This document shows positions 35,951 to 44,209 of a stretch of DNA of 64,000 nt, piece by piece. The stretch spans positions 496,001 through 560,000 of the forward strand of contig NZ_FOFV01000001.1 of the NCBI RefSeq assembly GCF_900111005.1, in the 5' to 3' direction. Source of the stretch: Lentzea albida. Its GTDB lineage: Bacteria > Actinomycetota > Actinomycetes > Mycobacteriales > Pseudonocardiaceae. Every line of letters begins with the position of its first letter. Positions within the stretch are counted from its first letter, which is position 1. The position numbers and the translations under genes are program-made. A model generated the notes under the pieces. That model was not told where the DNA came from and did no database searches. It saw only the letters and a list, made by a program, of their open reading frames with translations.

Positions 35951-36703
35951 TCAATCCTGCCCCATCCCGGTGAACCTCACCCGGAAGATGGTCGGCCAGT
36001 TCTTGCCTGTGACCAGGAACTCGTTGGTCCCCGGGACGTGCGCGATGCCGTTGAGGACGTCCACGTCACCGCTCGGCTTGAGCGAGGACAGGTCGTAGGT
36101 GTTCGTCACCTGGCCCGTGGCCGGGTCGATGCGGACGATCTCGTCGGTCTTCCAGACGTTCGACCAGACCTCGTCGCCGACGCACTCCAGCTCGTTCAGC
36201 TGGGTCAACGGCTTGCCGTCGCGCGTGACCTGCACACTTCCGGTCTCGGCGAACGTCTTCGGGTCGCGGAACGTCAGCTTCGCGGAGCCGTCGCTCATGA
36301 CCAGGCGCCTGCCGTCGTCGCAGATGCCCCAGCCCTCGCCCTCGTAGGAGACGCGGCGGAGCTCGTCCAGCGTCTTGCGGTCGCGCTCGATCGCGACGCC
36401 GTTCTGCCACGTGATCTGCCAGATGGTGTCGCCGACGACGGTGATGCCCTCGCCGAAGAAGTCCGGCGGCAGGTCGACCTTCTTCTGCACGTTGCCGGTC
36501 GACGGGTCGAGCGCGCGCATCGTCGACTCGCCCTCGAGGCCGGTGCCCTCGTAGAGGACGCCGTCGACCAGTTCCAACCCCTGGGTGAACGCCGACGTGT
36601 CGTGCGGAATCTTCTGCAGGACCTCTACCTGGGGTTTTGCTTCTTGTGGCGGCGAACAGGCGGCCAGGACCGCGACGACGACCAGCCAGACGGGGGAGCG
36701 CAC
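35951..36703 (-). CDS. glutaminyl-peptide cyclotransferase-like lipoprotein
   Basis: About 250 residues. The signal peptide ends in a lipobox (VLAAC). The mature part is a five-bladed beta-propeller of the plant-type glutamine cyclotransferase family: FTQGLELVDGVLYEGTGLEGES, IWQITWQNGVA, ELECVGDEVWSNVWKTDEI and VLNGIAHVPGTNEFLVTGKNWP. The family converts N-terminal Gln to pyroglutamate. GTG 36703 is preferred because it starts at the signal peptide; the frame is open to 36751. It lies three bases after the MFS gene end and is divergent from DUF3027. Confidence 0.87.
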   Translation of the reverse strand: MRSPVWLVVVAVLAACSPPQEAKPQVEVLQKIPHDTSAFTQGLELVDGVLYEGTGLEGESTMRALDPSTGNVQKKVDLPPDFFGEGITVVGDTIWQITWQNGVAIERDRKTLDELRRVSYEGEGWGICDDGRRLVMSDGSAKLTFRDPKTFAETGSVQVTRDGKPLTQLNELECVGDEVWSNVWKTDEIVRIDPATGQVTNTYDLSSLKPSGDVDVLNGIAHVPGTNEFLVTGKNWPTIFRVRFTGMGQD

Positions 36704-36761
36704 CCCACGGAGGGTGGCACGAGTTTTCGTCCCGGCGAAGACCTGCGGCACAATTCATGGC

Positions 36762-37499
36762 GTGACCGCGACTGAGATGCTCCTCGACGCCGTTGACCTC
36801 GCCCGCGCAGCCGCGCAGGAAGAGGCCGGTATGGAACGTGTCGGCGCTCATGTGGGGGTGTCCACCGAGGACGAGCACTCGGTGACCCACCTGTTCGAAG
36901 CCGAGCACGCGGGCTACCGCGGCTGGACCTGGGCGGTGACGGTCGCCCACGCGGGCGAGGGCACGCCGGTCTCGGTCAGCGAGGTCGTGCTGCTGCCCGG
37001 CAAGGACGCCCTGGTCGCCCCCGAGTGGGTCCCGTGGAGCGAACGCGTCCGCGCCGGTGACCTGGGCGTCGGCGACCTGATGCCGCCCCGCGAGGACGAC
37101 CCGCGCCTCGTCGAGGCGTACGTGCAGTCCGACGACCCGGCGGTCGAGGAGGTGGCGCTGGAGATCGGCCTCGGCCGCACCCGCGTCCTGTCCCGCGAGG
37201 GCCGCCTCGACGCCGCCGAGCGCTGGGCGTCCTCCGACTTCGGCCCGCGCTCCGACATGGCCCGCAGCGCCCCCGCGCACTGCGGCACCTGCGGCTTCTA
37301 CACCCGCGTGGCCGGCGCGTTCGGGTCGGCGTTCGGCGTCTGCGCGAACGAGATCGCCCCGGCGGACGGCCACGTCGTGCACGTCGAGTACGGCTGCGGC
37401 GCGCACTCGCAGGTCGAGGTCGACATCAGCCCGATGGTGCCGGTCGCGGACCTGGTCTACGACGACGCGCAGCTGGAAGTTCTGGACGTCTCGGAGTGA
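36762..37499 (+). CDS. DUF3027 protein (Rv0877 type)
   Basis: 245 residues. DUF3027 features: HLFEAEHAGYRGWTWAVTVA, VLLPGKDALVAPEWVPW and a zinc-finger-like block HCGTCGFYTRVAGAFG..CANEIAPADG..YGCGAH with four or more cysteines. Cytosolic; function not known. GTG 36762 starts the conserved part. Its stop overlaps the GTG of the large ATPase that follows (GTGA at 37496-37499), so the two are translated together. Confidence 0.88.
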   Translation: MTATEMLLDAVDLARAAAQEEAGMERVGAHVGVSTEDEHSVTHLFEAEHAGYRGWTWAVTVAHAGEGTPVSVSEVVLLPGKDALVAPEWVPWSERVRAGDLGVGDLMPPREDDPRLVEAYVQSDDPAVEEVALEIGLGRTRVLSREGRLDAAERWASSDFGPRSDMARSAPAHCGTCGFYTRVAGAFGSAFGVCANEIAPADGHVVHVEYGCGAHSQVEVDISPMVPVADLVYDDAQLEVLDVSE

Positions 37500-40270
37500 C
37501 CGATCCGTTCGGCACCGAGGCCCTGCGCACCTCGGTCCTCTCGGCGTGGCGTGGTTCGCCCACCCGCTTCCGCGAGGACGCGAACGCCGAGGAGGACCTG
37601 CGCCTCGGCGGCTACCGGGACCGCCTGCTCGTCGAGCTCGCCCAGAACGCGGCCGATGCCGCTGGTTCTTCGCCGGGTGTGTTGCGGATCACTCTCGTGG
37701 ACGGTGAGCTGCGCGCGGCCAACACGGGTGCCCCGCTGACCGCGGCCGGCGTCGCCGCCCTGGCCTCGCTTCGCGCGTCCTCGAAGGAGTCCGGCGTCGG
37801 GCAGTTCGGCGTCGGCTTCGCGGCCGTGCTGGCCGTGTCGGACGCACCGCGGGTGGTGTCTGTCTCCGGTGGCGTGGAGTTCTCTGCTTCTCGCACTCGC
37901 GCCGAGGTGCCGGAGTTGGCGTCCGAGCGCGGCGGTGACGTGCCGGTGCTGCGCCTGGTCTGGCCGGTGGTCGAGGAGGTGCCGGACGGGTTCACGACCG
38001 AGGTCCGGCTGCCGCTGAAGGTCGACCTGTCGCTGGACGACCTGGCGTCGGAGGTGCCGGACCTGCTGCTGGCGCTGCCCGGGCTGCGCCGCATCGAGGT
38101 CGGTTCGCAGTCGTGGGAGCGCTTCGTCACGGCGGACGGTGTGGTCACCGTCGGCTCGTTGCGCTGGCTGGTGGAGCGCACCGTCGGTGAGCTGCCCTCC
38201 GAGCTGGTCCAGGGCGTCGAACACCGTCCTCAGTGGACTGTGTCGTGGGCGTACCCGCTGGACGAGCCACTGGGCGAGGACGTGCTGCACGCGCCGACCC
38301 CGACCGACGAACGCCTGTCGCTGCCCGCCCGCCTGATCGCGACCCTGCCCGTCGAGCCCTCGCGCCGCCGGATCCTGCCGGGCCCCGCCGCGTGGTCGGT
38401 GCTGGACGCCGCCGCGGCCGCCTACCCAGCGCTGGTGGCGCGCGTCCCGGCCGTCGAGCGCACCGCCATGGTGCCGCTGCCGGGCTTCCCGCTGTCCGAA
38501 GTGGACGACCGCCTGCGCACGGCCGTGCTGCGTTCGCTGCGCACCTCCGCCTGGCTGCCGCTGGCCTCCGGCGAGTGGATCGAACCCGCGCGCGCCCGCG
38601 TGCTCGACGTCGGCTCCGAGGAGCTCGTCGACCTCGTCGAGGACGCGCTGCCCGGCCTGCTGGACGCCGAGCTCTCCGCTCCCGTGCACGCGCGTGCGTT
38701 GGCGGCACTGGAAGTTCCGCGCGTCACGACCGCCGAGGTCGTCGCCGCGCTGGCCGAGGTCTCCGGTGACCCGGGCTGGTGGCGCGACGTCTACGCCGCC
38801 TTCGCACCGCTGGCCGAGGTGGACCCGGACGTCCGCGAGGCGTTGGCCTCGCTCCCCGTCCCCCTGGCCGACGGCCGCGTCGTCACCGGCCCGCGCACCA
38901 CCCTGATCGCCGACGAACCGCTGCCCGGCCTGCGGGTCGTGCACCCGGACGCCGTGCACCCGCTGCTGGTCCGCCTGGGCGCGGTCGAGGCGGGCGCCGC
39001 CGAACTGCTGGCCGACCCGACGCTCCGCGAGAACGTGGCCAGGTCCGTCGAGGACGCCGAAGCAGGCCTCGACGGCCTGGAACTGGTCGAGACGGTGCTG
39101 CGCCTGGTCGACCTGGCCGGCGTGCGCTCCGGCGAGGAACCGTGGCTCGGTGCCCTGGCCCTGCCGGACGCCGACGGCGAGTGGCACCGCGCGGACGAAC
39201 TGCTGCTGCCCGACTCACCCCTGGTCGGCGTGGTCGAGGCGGACGCGTTCCCCCTGCTGTCCAAGGAGATCCTCGAGACGTACCCGCGTTCCGCGCTGGT
39301 CGCCGTCGGGGTGGTGGACGGGTTTTCCTTGGTGGTCGACGAGGAGCCGTCCGGCCCGGACCACGACCTGGCCGACGAGTCGGCGTGGTGGTCGCACGTG
39401 CCGGACGAGCCCCGTCGGGTGGTGGCCGTCCGCGACCTGGACCTGGTGGCCGACTGGCCCGCGGCCCTGCGCCTGCTGGCCTCCGATCCGGTGACGTGGC
39501 GCGCGGTGACCGAGCCCGACGGCTACACGGGGTGGTGGATCGCGCGGCATGCTTCGCTGGCGGGCAAGCCGCCGCGTTCGTACCGGCTGGCCGGGGCGTC
39601 GCTTTTGGACGGTCTGTTCGACGTGGTGCCTGATCTGGAGCTGCCTGACCATGTTCTGAGGGCGGCCGGTGTGCGGTCGTCGCTGGAGATCTGGGACGAC
39701 GAGGACGCCGAGTTCGTGCTGGACCGGCTCGGTGATGCCGACCGGGTCGTTGCCGATGCGGTGGTGTTGCGCGCGTATGCGGCGTTGCCCGAGTTGGACT
39801 TCGCTCCGCCTGAGCGGGTTCGGGTGTTGAGCGGGGACGTGGTCTCTGCCGACGACGTGGTCGTTCTGGACCATCCCTGGTTGTTGGGGGTTGTGCCCGC
39901 TTCTCGTGTGTTGCTGGCTGACGGGTCGGAGGAACTGGCCGATCTGTTGGACCTGGCGTTGGCGTCCGAGGAGTTCGACGGGTTGCCGGATCACGTCGGT
40001 GAGGTTGTGGCGTGGGGTGATCTTGGGGCTGTTCGGATGGCCTGTGAGTTGCTCGAGGTCGCTCTGCCGGACGGTGTCGTGGTTGTGCACGAGTCGTTGG
40101 TGGTGGAGGGGCAGCGGGTCGAGTGGTGGATGGTGGACGGGGTTCCGCATTCCGCTGACACGCCTGAGGGGTTGGGGCGGGCCCTGGCTTGGGTTTCTGG
40201 GCGGTGGGGGGATCGGCACACGTTCGTGGCTTTGATCGGGGATCCGACTGCTGCGACGTTGTTGGGCTGA
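37496..40270 (+). CDS. sacsin/Hsp90-type ATP-binding protein
   Basis: 924 residues. The N-terminal 200 residues form a GHKL ATPase fold: the N-box is LLVELAQNAADAAG (about 44-57), with TGAPLTAAGVAALASLRAS and the glycine-rich lid GVGQFGVGFAAVLAV. The remainder is a long Leu/Val/Asp-rich region without a recognised domain. Related proteins are annotated as sacsin N-terminal-like or Hsp90-like; a chaperone-like role is inference. Coupled to DUF3027. From about 39595 on, third codon positions shift from nearly all G/C to many T, unlike the first two thirds. Confidence 0.82.
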   Translation: MTDPFGTEALRTSVLSAWRGSPTRFREDANAEEDLRLGGYRDRLLVELAQNAADAAGSSPGVLRITLVDGELRAANTGAPLTAAGVAALASLRASSKESGVGQFGVGFAAVLAVSDAPRVVSVSGGVEFSASRTRAEVPELASERGGDVPVLRLVWPVVEEVPDGFTTEVRLPLKVDLSLDDLASEVPDLLLALPGLRRIEVGSQSWERFVTADGVVTVGSLRWLVERTVGELPSELVQGVEHRPQWTVSWAYPLDEPLGEDVLHAPTPTDERLSLPARLIATLPVEPSRRRILPGPAAWSVLDAAAAAYPALVARVPAVERTAMVPLPGFPLSEVDDRLRTAVLRSLRTSAWLPLASGEWIEPARARVLDVGSEELVDLVEDALPGLLDAELSAPVHARALAALEVPRVTTAEVVAALAEVSGDPGWWRDVYAAFAPLAEVDPDVREALASLPVPLADGRVVTGPRTTLIADEPLPGLRVVHPDAVHPLLVRLGAVEAGAAELLADPTLRENVARSVEDAEAGLDGLELVETVLRLVDLAGVRSGEEPWLGALALPDADGEWHRADELLLPDSPLVGVVEADAFPLLSKEILETYPRSALVAVGVVDGFSLVVDEEPSGPDHDLADESAWWSHVPDEPRRVVAVRDLDLVADWPAALRLLASDPVTWRAVTEPDGYTGWWIARHASLAGKPPRSYRLAGASLLDGLFDVVPDLELPDHVLRAAGVRSSLEIWDDEDAEFVLDRLGDADRVVADAVVLRAYAALPELDFAPPERVRVLSGDVVSADDVVVLDHPWLLGVVPASRVLLADGSEELADLLDLALASEEFDGLPDHVGEVVAWGDLGAVRMACELLEVALPDGVVVVHESLVVEGQRVEWWMVDGVPHSADTPEGLGRALAWVSGRWGDRHTFVALIGDPTAATLLG

Positions 40271-40321
40271 GTTCTGCTTGTGGTTGTTTTGCGTGCGGCC
40301 TGGTCGCTTTGCGTGCTTCCC

Positions 40322-40338
40322 CTGGGGCTCTGCCCCAG
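40322..40338. repeat. short GC hairpin, REP/terminator-like
   Basis: CTGGGGC-TCT-GCCCCAG, 51 bases after the sacsin-like gene, within a phrase (CTGGGGCTCTGCCCCAGACC) that I recall as widespread in high-GC genomes. It may act as that gene's terminator. Confidence 0.6.
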
Positions 40339-40432
40339 ACCCCGGCAATCTGATCAGGGGGTAGCGCCGCGGGCAGGTAGATGGCACGCCTGTTGCGTAG
40401 AGCGGCCGCCGGTTTCGTAGTTTGGGCGCGGT

Positions 40433-40576
40433 GGCGGTGGGGTCCCATCACAAGCCGCACCAAGAGCGGGCCACACCTGAGGGGTGGGGTCAAGTCGACG
40501 AAAAGCGTGTCGACTTGACCCCACCCCTCAGGTGCAGCAAGAGCTGTGGCGCGACTCGTGATGGGACCCCACCGCC
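40433..40576. repeat. 144-bp long imperfect palindrome
   Basis: The outer arms are 19 bp perfect (40433-40451 with 40558-40576, beginning GGCGGTGGGGTCCCATCAC). The inner arms are 26 bp perfect (40474-40499 with 40509-40534, beginning CACCTGAGGGGTGGGGTCAA) around a 9-base loop. About 22 partly complementary bases separate inner and outer arms on each side. It lies in the convergent gap between the sacsin-like gene and an MFS gene. No coding sequence is apparent. Confidence 0.9.
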
Positions 40577-40593
40577 GGTACCTCTTTGCTGAA

Positions 40594-40645
40594 GACGGCT
40601 CGCCTGCGGCATCGCACCTGTCATGCGGCTCGCCTTCGGCATCGC
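40594..40645. repeat. imperfect direct repeat
   Basis: CGGCTCGCCTGCGGCATCGC (from about 40595) and CGGCTCGCCTTCGGCATCGC (from about 40626) differ at one base and are 31 bases apart. They lie beside the long palindrome. The rest of the 40271-40699 gap holds no gene I can support. Confidence 0.75.
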
Positions 40646-40699
40646 GGGTGAGCACCCCAGTCAGGCACCGCGCCCCGCTACCCGCCTCCACCCCAGGGG

Positions 40700-42016
40700 C
40701 TAGCTCGCCACCTCTGCCGGTTCCGGCAGCGCCTCCGCCGATGCCGCCCGCCGCCTTCGCAGCCGGGGCTTCGCGATGTCCCCGCGCCGCACCAGGATGA
40801 TCCACGCCGTGATCGTCACCAGCATCGACACGGCGCCGCCGATGATGATCGGCGCGCGGCCGTTGATCTCGCCCAGCCAGCCCATCAGCGGGCCGCCCAC
40901 CGGGTTGCCGCCCAGGAAGACCAGCATGTAGATGCCCATTACGCGGCCGCGCATCTCTGGTTCGACCGCCAGTTGGATGGTGGCGTTGGCGGTGGTGTTG
41001 AACGTCATCATCGCCACGCCCACCGGGATCATCATCAGGCCCGTCAGGAGGATCGTCGGCATGAAGCCGGAGACGATCTCCAGGGCGCCGAAGACGATGC
41101 CGGAGCCGATGAAGACGGTCATCTTCGGGGTTTTTCGCTTCGCTGCCAGGGTGGCGCCTGCGAGGGTGCCCACGGCTATCAGGGTGGAGAGCAGGCCGTA
41201 GGCGTCGGCGTCGCCGCCGAAGACGTTGCGGGCCATGATGGCCAGGGTCATGTAGAAGTTCATGCCGAAGGTGGCGATGAAGAACACCAGCAGCATGACC
41301 GTCATGAGGTCCGGGCGGCTGCGGACGTAGCGCAGGCCCGAGAGGAGTTGGCCCTTCTCGCGGGGCAGGGGGTCGGAGCGCAACAACTGCGACGTTCGCA
41401 TCAGCCAGATGCCGCCCACCACGCCCACGAAGCTGATGGCGTTGGCCAGGAAGACCCAGCCGGTGCCTATCGCCACGATCGTCACGCCCGCTATGGCCGG
41501 GCCGATGATGCGGGCCAGGTTGAACATCATCGAGTTGATCGCCACGGCGTTGGTGAGCTGGTCGCGGCCGACCATTTCGACGACGAACGACTGGCGTACC
41601 GGGGTTTCCACTGCAGAGAAGGCGCCCAGCAGGAGGCACAGCAGGTAGACGTGCCAGAGCTCCACCACGCCGGTGACGTCCAGCAGTCCCAGGGCCAGGG
41701 CGCAGATTCCCAGCGCGGACTCCAGCCAGAGCAGGAGTTTGCGCTTGTCCATGCGGTCGGCGAGGACGCCGCCCCACATCGAGAGCAGCAGGACCGGGAG
41801 GAACTGCAGGGACGCGGCGAAGCCCAGGGCCACGGGGGAGCCGTTGGAGAGCTCCAGGACCAGCCAGTCCTGGGCCACGCGCTGCATCCACACGCCGACC
41901 AGCGAGATGATCTGGCCGGACGCGTAAAGGCGATAGTTGTAGATGCCTAAGGATCCGAACATTCCGGTACGACGAGGTGGCGAACTGTCTGCTCCACCAC
42001 CCGCGTAACCCGACAC
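40700..42016 (-). CDS. MFS exporter (DHA3/EntS-like)
   Basis: 438 residues, 12 membrane helices. N-terminal half: YNYRLYASGQIISLVGVWMQRVAQDWLVLEL-like start and the loop motif GGVLADRMDKRKLLL, typical of the MFS_3/EntS group that exports drugs or siderophores. The C-terminus is a basic then acidic tail. GTG start at 42016, four bases after the MarR-type gene, so the two are probably one operon in which the regulator may control the pump. Confidence 0.9.
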   Translation of the reverse strand: MSGYAGGGADSSPPRRTGMFGSLGIYNYRLYASGQIISLVGVWMQRVAQDWLVLELSNGSPVALGFAASLQFLPVLLLSMWGGVLADRMDKRKLLLWLESALGICALALGLLDVTGVVELWHVYLLCLLLGAFSAVETPVRQSFVVEMVGRDQLTNAVAINSMMFNLARIIGPAIAGVTIVAIGTGWVFLANAISFVGVVGGIWLMRTSQLLRSDPLPREKGQLLSGLRYVRSRPDLMTVMLLVFFIATFGMNFYMTLAIMARNVFGGDADAYGLLSTLIAVGTLAGATLAAKRKTPKMTVFIGSGIVFGALEIVSGFMPTILLTGLMMIPVGVAMMTFNTTANATIQLAVEPEMRGRVMGIYMLVFLGGNPVGGPLMGWLGEINGRAPIIIGGAVSMLVTITAWIILVRRGDIAKPRLRRRRAASAEALPEPAEVAS

Positions 42017-42020
42017 GTTC

Positions 42021-42464
42021 TTACTGACCCGCCATCCTGTCGATGATGTCGGCGGCCCTGGCGAGCAGTTCCCGTTCCTCCGGGTCCAGCTCGGCCAGCC
42101 GCTTGTCCAGCCATGCTTCGCGGGCCGTTATCTCGTCCCGCAGGTACGACAAGCCTTCGTCCGTGAGCTCGACGATGGCTTGACGACCGTCGGTGGGGTG
42201 CGGGCTGCGCGTCGCGAAGCCGAACTCCTCCAGGGCGGCGATCACGCGCGTCATCGACGGCGGCTGCACGCCTTCCTTCGACGCCAGTTCGCCCGGGGTC
42301 AGCGGTCCGCACTTGTGCAGCGTGGACAGGGCTGACACCTGCGTGAGCGACACCGCCGAGTTGGTGCGCTGTGCCCGCAGGCGGCGGTTGAGGCGCACGA
42401 CGGCAAGCCTGAGCCTGCTCGCCAGTCCGTGCTGATCGGTCGCCACGTAGTTAGCATACCTCAC
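42021..42464 (-). CDS. MarR-family regulator (Rv0880 type)
   Basis: 147 residues. Winged helix: VSLTQVSALSTLHKCGPLTP, recognition helix LASKEGVQPPSMTRVIAALEE and wing RSPHPTDGRQAIVELT. The pattern PPSMTRVIA..GF..R.PHP.DGRQ is shared with mycobacterial Rv0880 from memory. ATG 42464 lacks a clear ribosome-binding site; GTG 42446 is an alternative start. It precedes the MFS exporter by four bases. Confidence 0.9.
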   Translation of the reverse strand: MRYANYVATDQHGLASRLRLAVVRLNRRLRAQRTNSAVSLTQVSALSTLHKCGPLTPGELASKEGVQPPSMTRVIAALEEFGFATRSPHPTDGRQAIVELTDEGLSYLRDEITAREAWLDKRLAELDPEERELLARAADIIDRMAGQ

Positions 42465-42486
42465 GAAATAGTTTCCTGCCGAAAGG

Positions 42487-43920
42487 TCACGACAGGAGGC
42501 TCTGGATCGGTCCCAACGAGAAGTAGACGACGAAAGCCGCCGCCACGATCCACATGAGCGCGTGAATTTCGCGGGCCTTGCCGGTGAGGGCCTTGAGCAG
42601 GACGTAGCTGACGAAGCCCGCGCCGATGCCGTTCGCGATCGAGTAGGTGAACGGCATGACGACGATCGTGAGGAACGCGGGCAGGGCGATGGTGAAGTCG
42701 GTGAAGTCGATCTCGCGGATCTGCATCATCATCAGCGCGCCGACGATCACCAGCGCGGGTGCGGCCGCCTCGATCGGCACGACCTCGTAGAGCGGCGTGA
42801 AGAACATCGCGAGCAGGAACAGCACGCCGGTCACGACGTTCGCGAGGCCGGTCCTGGCGCCCTCCGCGATGCCGGACGCCGACTCGATGTAGACGGTGTT
42901 CGACGAGCTGGAGGCGGCACCGCCGGCGACGGCGCCGAGGCCGTCGACGAAGAGGGCCTTGCTGACGTTGGGCAGCTGGCCGTCCTTGTCGATCAGATCC
43001 GCTTCCTTGCCGAGACCGGTCATCGTGCCGACGGTGTCGAAGAAGTCGGTGAGGACGAGCGTGAAGACGATCAACGCGGCGGCCAGCGCGGGCAGGCGGG
43101 TCCAGGCGCCGAACGACACGTCGCCGAGCAGGCTGAGGTCCGGGACACCGAAGACCTGGTCGGGCAGCGCGGGGTAGCCGAGGTTCCAGCCCTTGGCGTT
43201 GACGCCCGCGGACGGGCCGGCCTTCACGAGCGCCTCCAGGACGATCGCGAAGATCGCCGTCGAGACGATGCCGATGAGGATCGCGCCCTTGACCCTGCGC
43301 GCGAACAACACACCCGTGACCACGAGTCCGACGACGAAGACGAGCGTCGGCCAGCTCGCGATCGACCCGTTGATGCCGAGGCCGACGGGCACGGTGGTGT
43401 TCGCGGCGTCCGGCAGGCGGCGGACGAACCCGGCGTCCACCAGGCCGATGAACGTGATGAACAGACCGATGCCGACCGCGATCGCGGCCTTGAGCTCGTT
43501 CGGCACGGCGTTGAACACCGCCGTCCGCACACCCGTGACGACGAGCAGCAGCACCACGAGCCCGTTGACCAGGATGAGGCCCATCGCCTCGGGCCAGCTG
43601 ACCTTCGCCGCGACGCTCACCGCCACGAACGAGTTGATGCCGAGCCCGGTCGCGAGGGCGAACGGGTAGTTGGCGATCAGTCCGAACAGGATGGTCATCA
43701 CGCCGGCGACCAGCGCCGTCACCGCGGCGACCTGACCGACCGGGAGGATGTTGCCGAGCACGTCGGGGTGCGACCCGGGACCCGACGGCGCGAAGCTGCC
43801 GATGATCAGCGGGTTCAGCACGACGATGTACGCCATCGTGAAGAACGTCACGACACCACCGCGCACTTCCCGCGCCACGGTCGACCCGCGCTCGGAAATC
43901 TTGAAGAACCCGTCCAGCAT
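42487..43920 (-). CDS. NCS2 purine permease (AzgA/GhxP-type)
   Basis: 477 residues, about 13 helices, of the hypoxanthine/guanine/adenine family. Markers: FFTMAYIVVLNPLIIG near the start, ATGLGINSFVA, VLTDFFDTVGTMTGLGKEADLID and SSSNTVYIESASGIAEGART. Imports purine bases with protons. The ATG follows AAGGAGA. Only 16 bases separate it from the divergent DUF2530 gene, so their promoters must overlap coding sequence. I see no purine riboswitch. Confidence 0.94.
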   Translation of the reverse strand: MLDGFFKISERGSTVAREVRGGVVTFFTMAYIVVLNPLIIGSFAPSGPGSHPDVLGNILPVGQVAAVTALVAGVMTILFGLIANYPFALATGLGINSFVAVSVAAKVSWPEAMGLILVNGLVVLLLVVTGVRTAVFNAVPNELKAAIAVGIGLFITFIGLVDAGFVRRLPDAANTTVPVGLGINGSIASWPTLVFVVGLVVTGVLFARRVKGAILIGIVSTAIFAIVLEALVKAGPSAGVNAKGWNLGYPALPDQVFGVPDLSLLGDVSFGAWTRLPALAAALIVFTLVLTDFFDTVGTMTGLGKEADLIDKDGQLPNVSKALFVDGLGAVAGGAASSSSNTVYIESASGIAEGARTGLANVVTGVLFLLAMFFTPLYEVVPIEAAAPALVIVGALMMMQIREIDFTDFTIALPAFLTIVVMPFTYSIANGIGAGFVSYVLLKALTGKAREIHALMWIVAAAFVVYFSLGPIQSLLS

Positions 43921-43936
43921 CTGGTCTCCTTACGAC

Positions 43937-44203
43937 GTGTCCGAACGCGACTCCGCCCCACCGCACCCGCCGGCGCTGCCGCACGGGCTGGCAGACCCCG
44001 TGCCGGTCGTGCTGGGGGGAACCGCGCTGTGGTTCCTCGGATTTCTGGTGGTGCTGGTCCTCGACCGCTCGAACAGCACCCTGCTCTGGACGACCCTGTC
44101 CGGAGGTCTGCTCGGGATCATCGGGTACGGAGTCTTCTACTGGCAACGGCGGGCGGCGAGGCGCGGGTCACGAACTGCGCAGCGGGGCCTCGACGACGCA
44201 TAG
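43937..44203 (+). CDS. DUF2530 membrane protein (Rv0882 type)
   Basis: 88 residues from GTG 43937 with a Pro/Ala-rich start and two membrane helices (VVLGGTALWFLGFLVVLVL and LLGIIGYGVFYW) and a basic tail. The size and two-helix topology match DUF2530 proteins such as Rv0882 (94 residues, from memory). There is no room for a leader before the start, so translation is probably leaderless or the start is misplaced. It is followed by fetB after six bases. Confidence 0.75.
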   Translation: MSERDSAPPHPPALPHGLADPVPVVLGGTALWFLGFLVVLVLDRSNSTLLWTTLSGGLLGIIGYGVFYWQRRAARRGSRTAQRGLDDA

Positions 44204-44209
44204 TTGCTC

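Noticed and set aside
38883-41891. 1002-codon minus-strand frame across the end of the sacsin-like gene and the MFS gene
   Set aside because: It crosses two real genes and the palindromic gap and is low-complexity Arg/Pro; a high-GC artefact.
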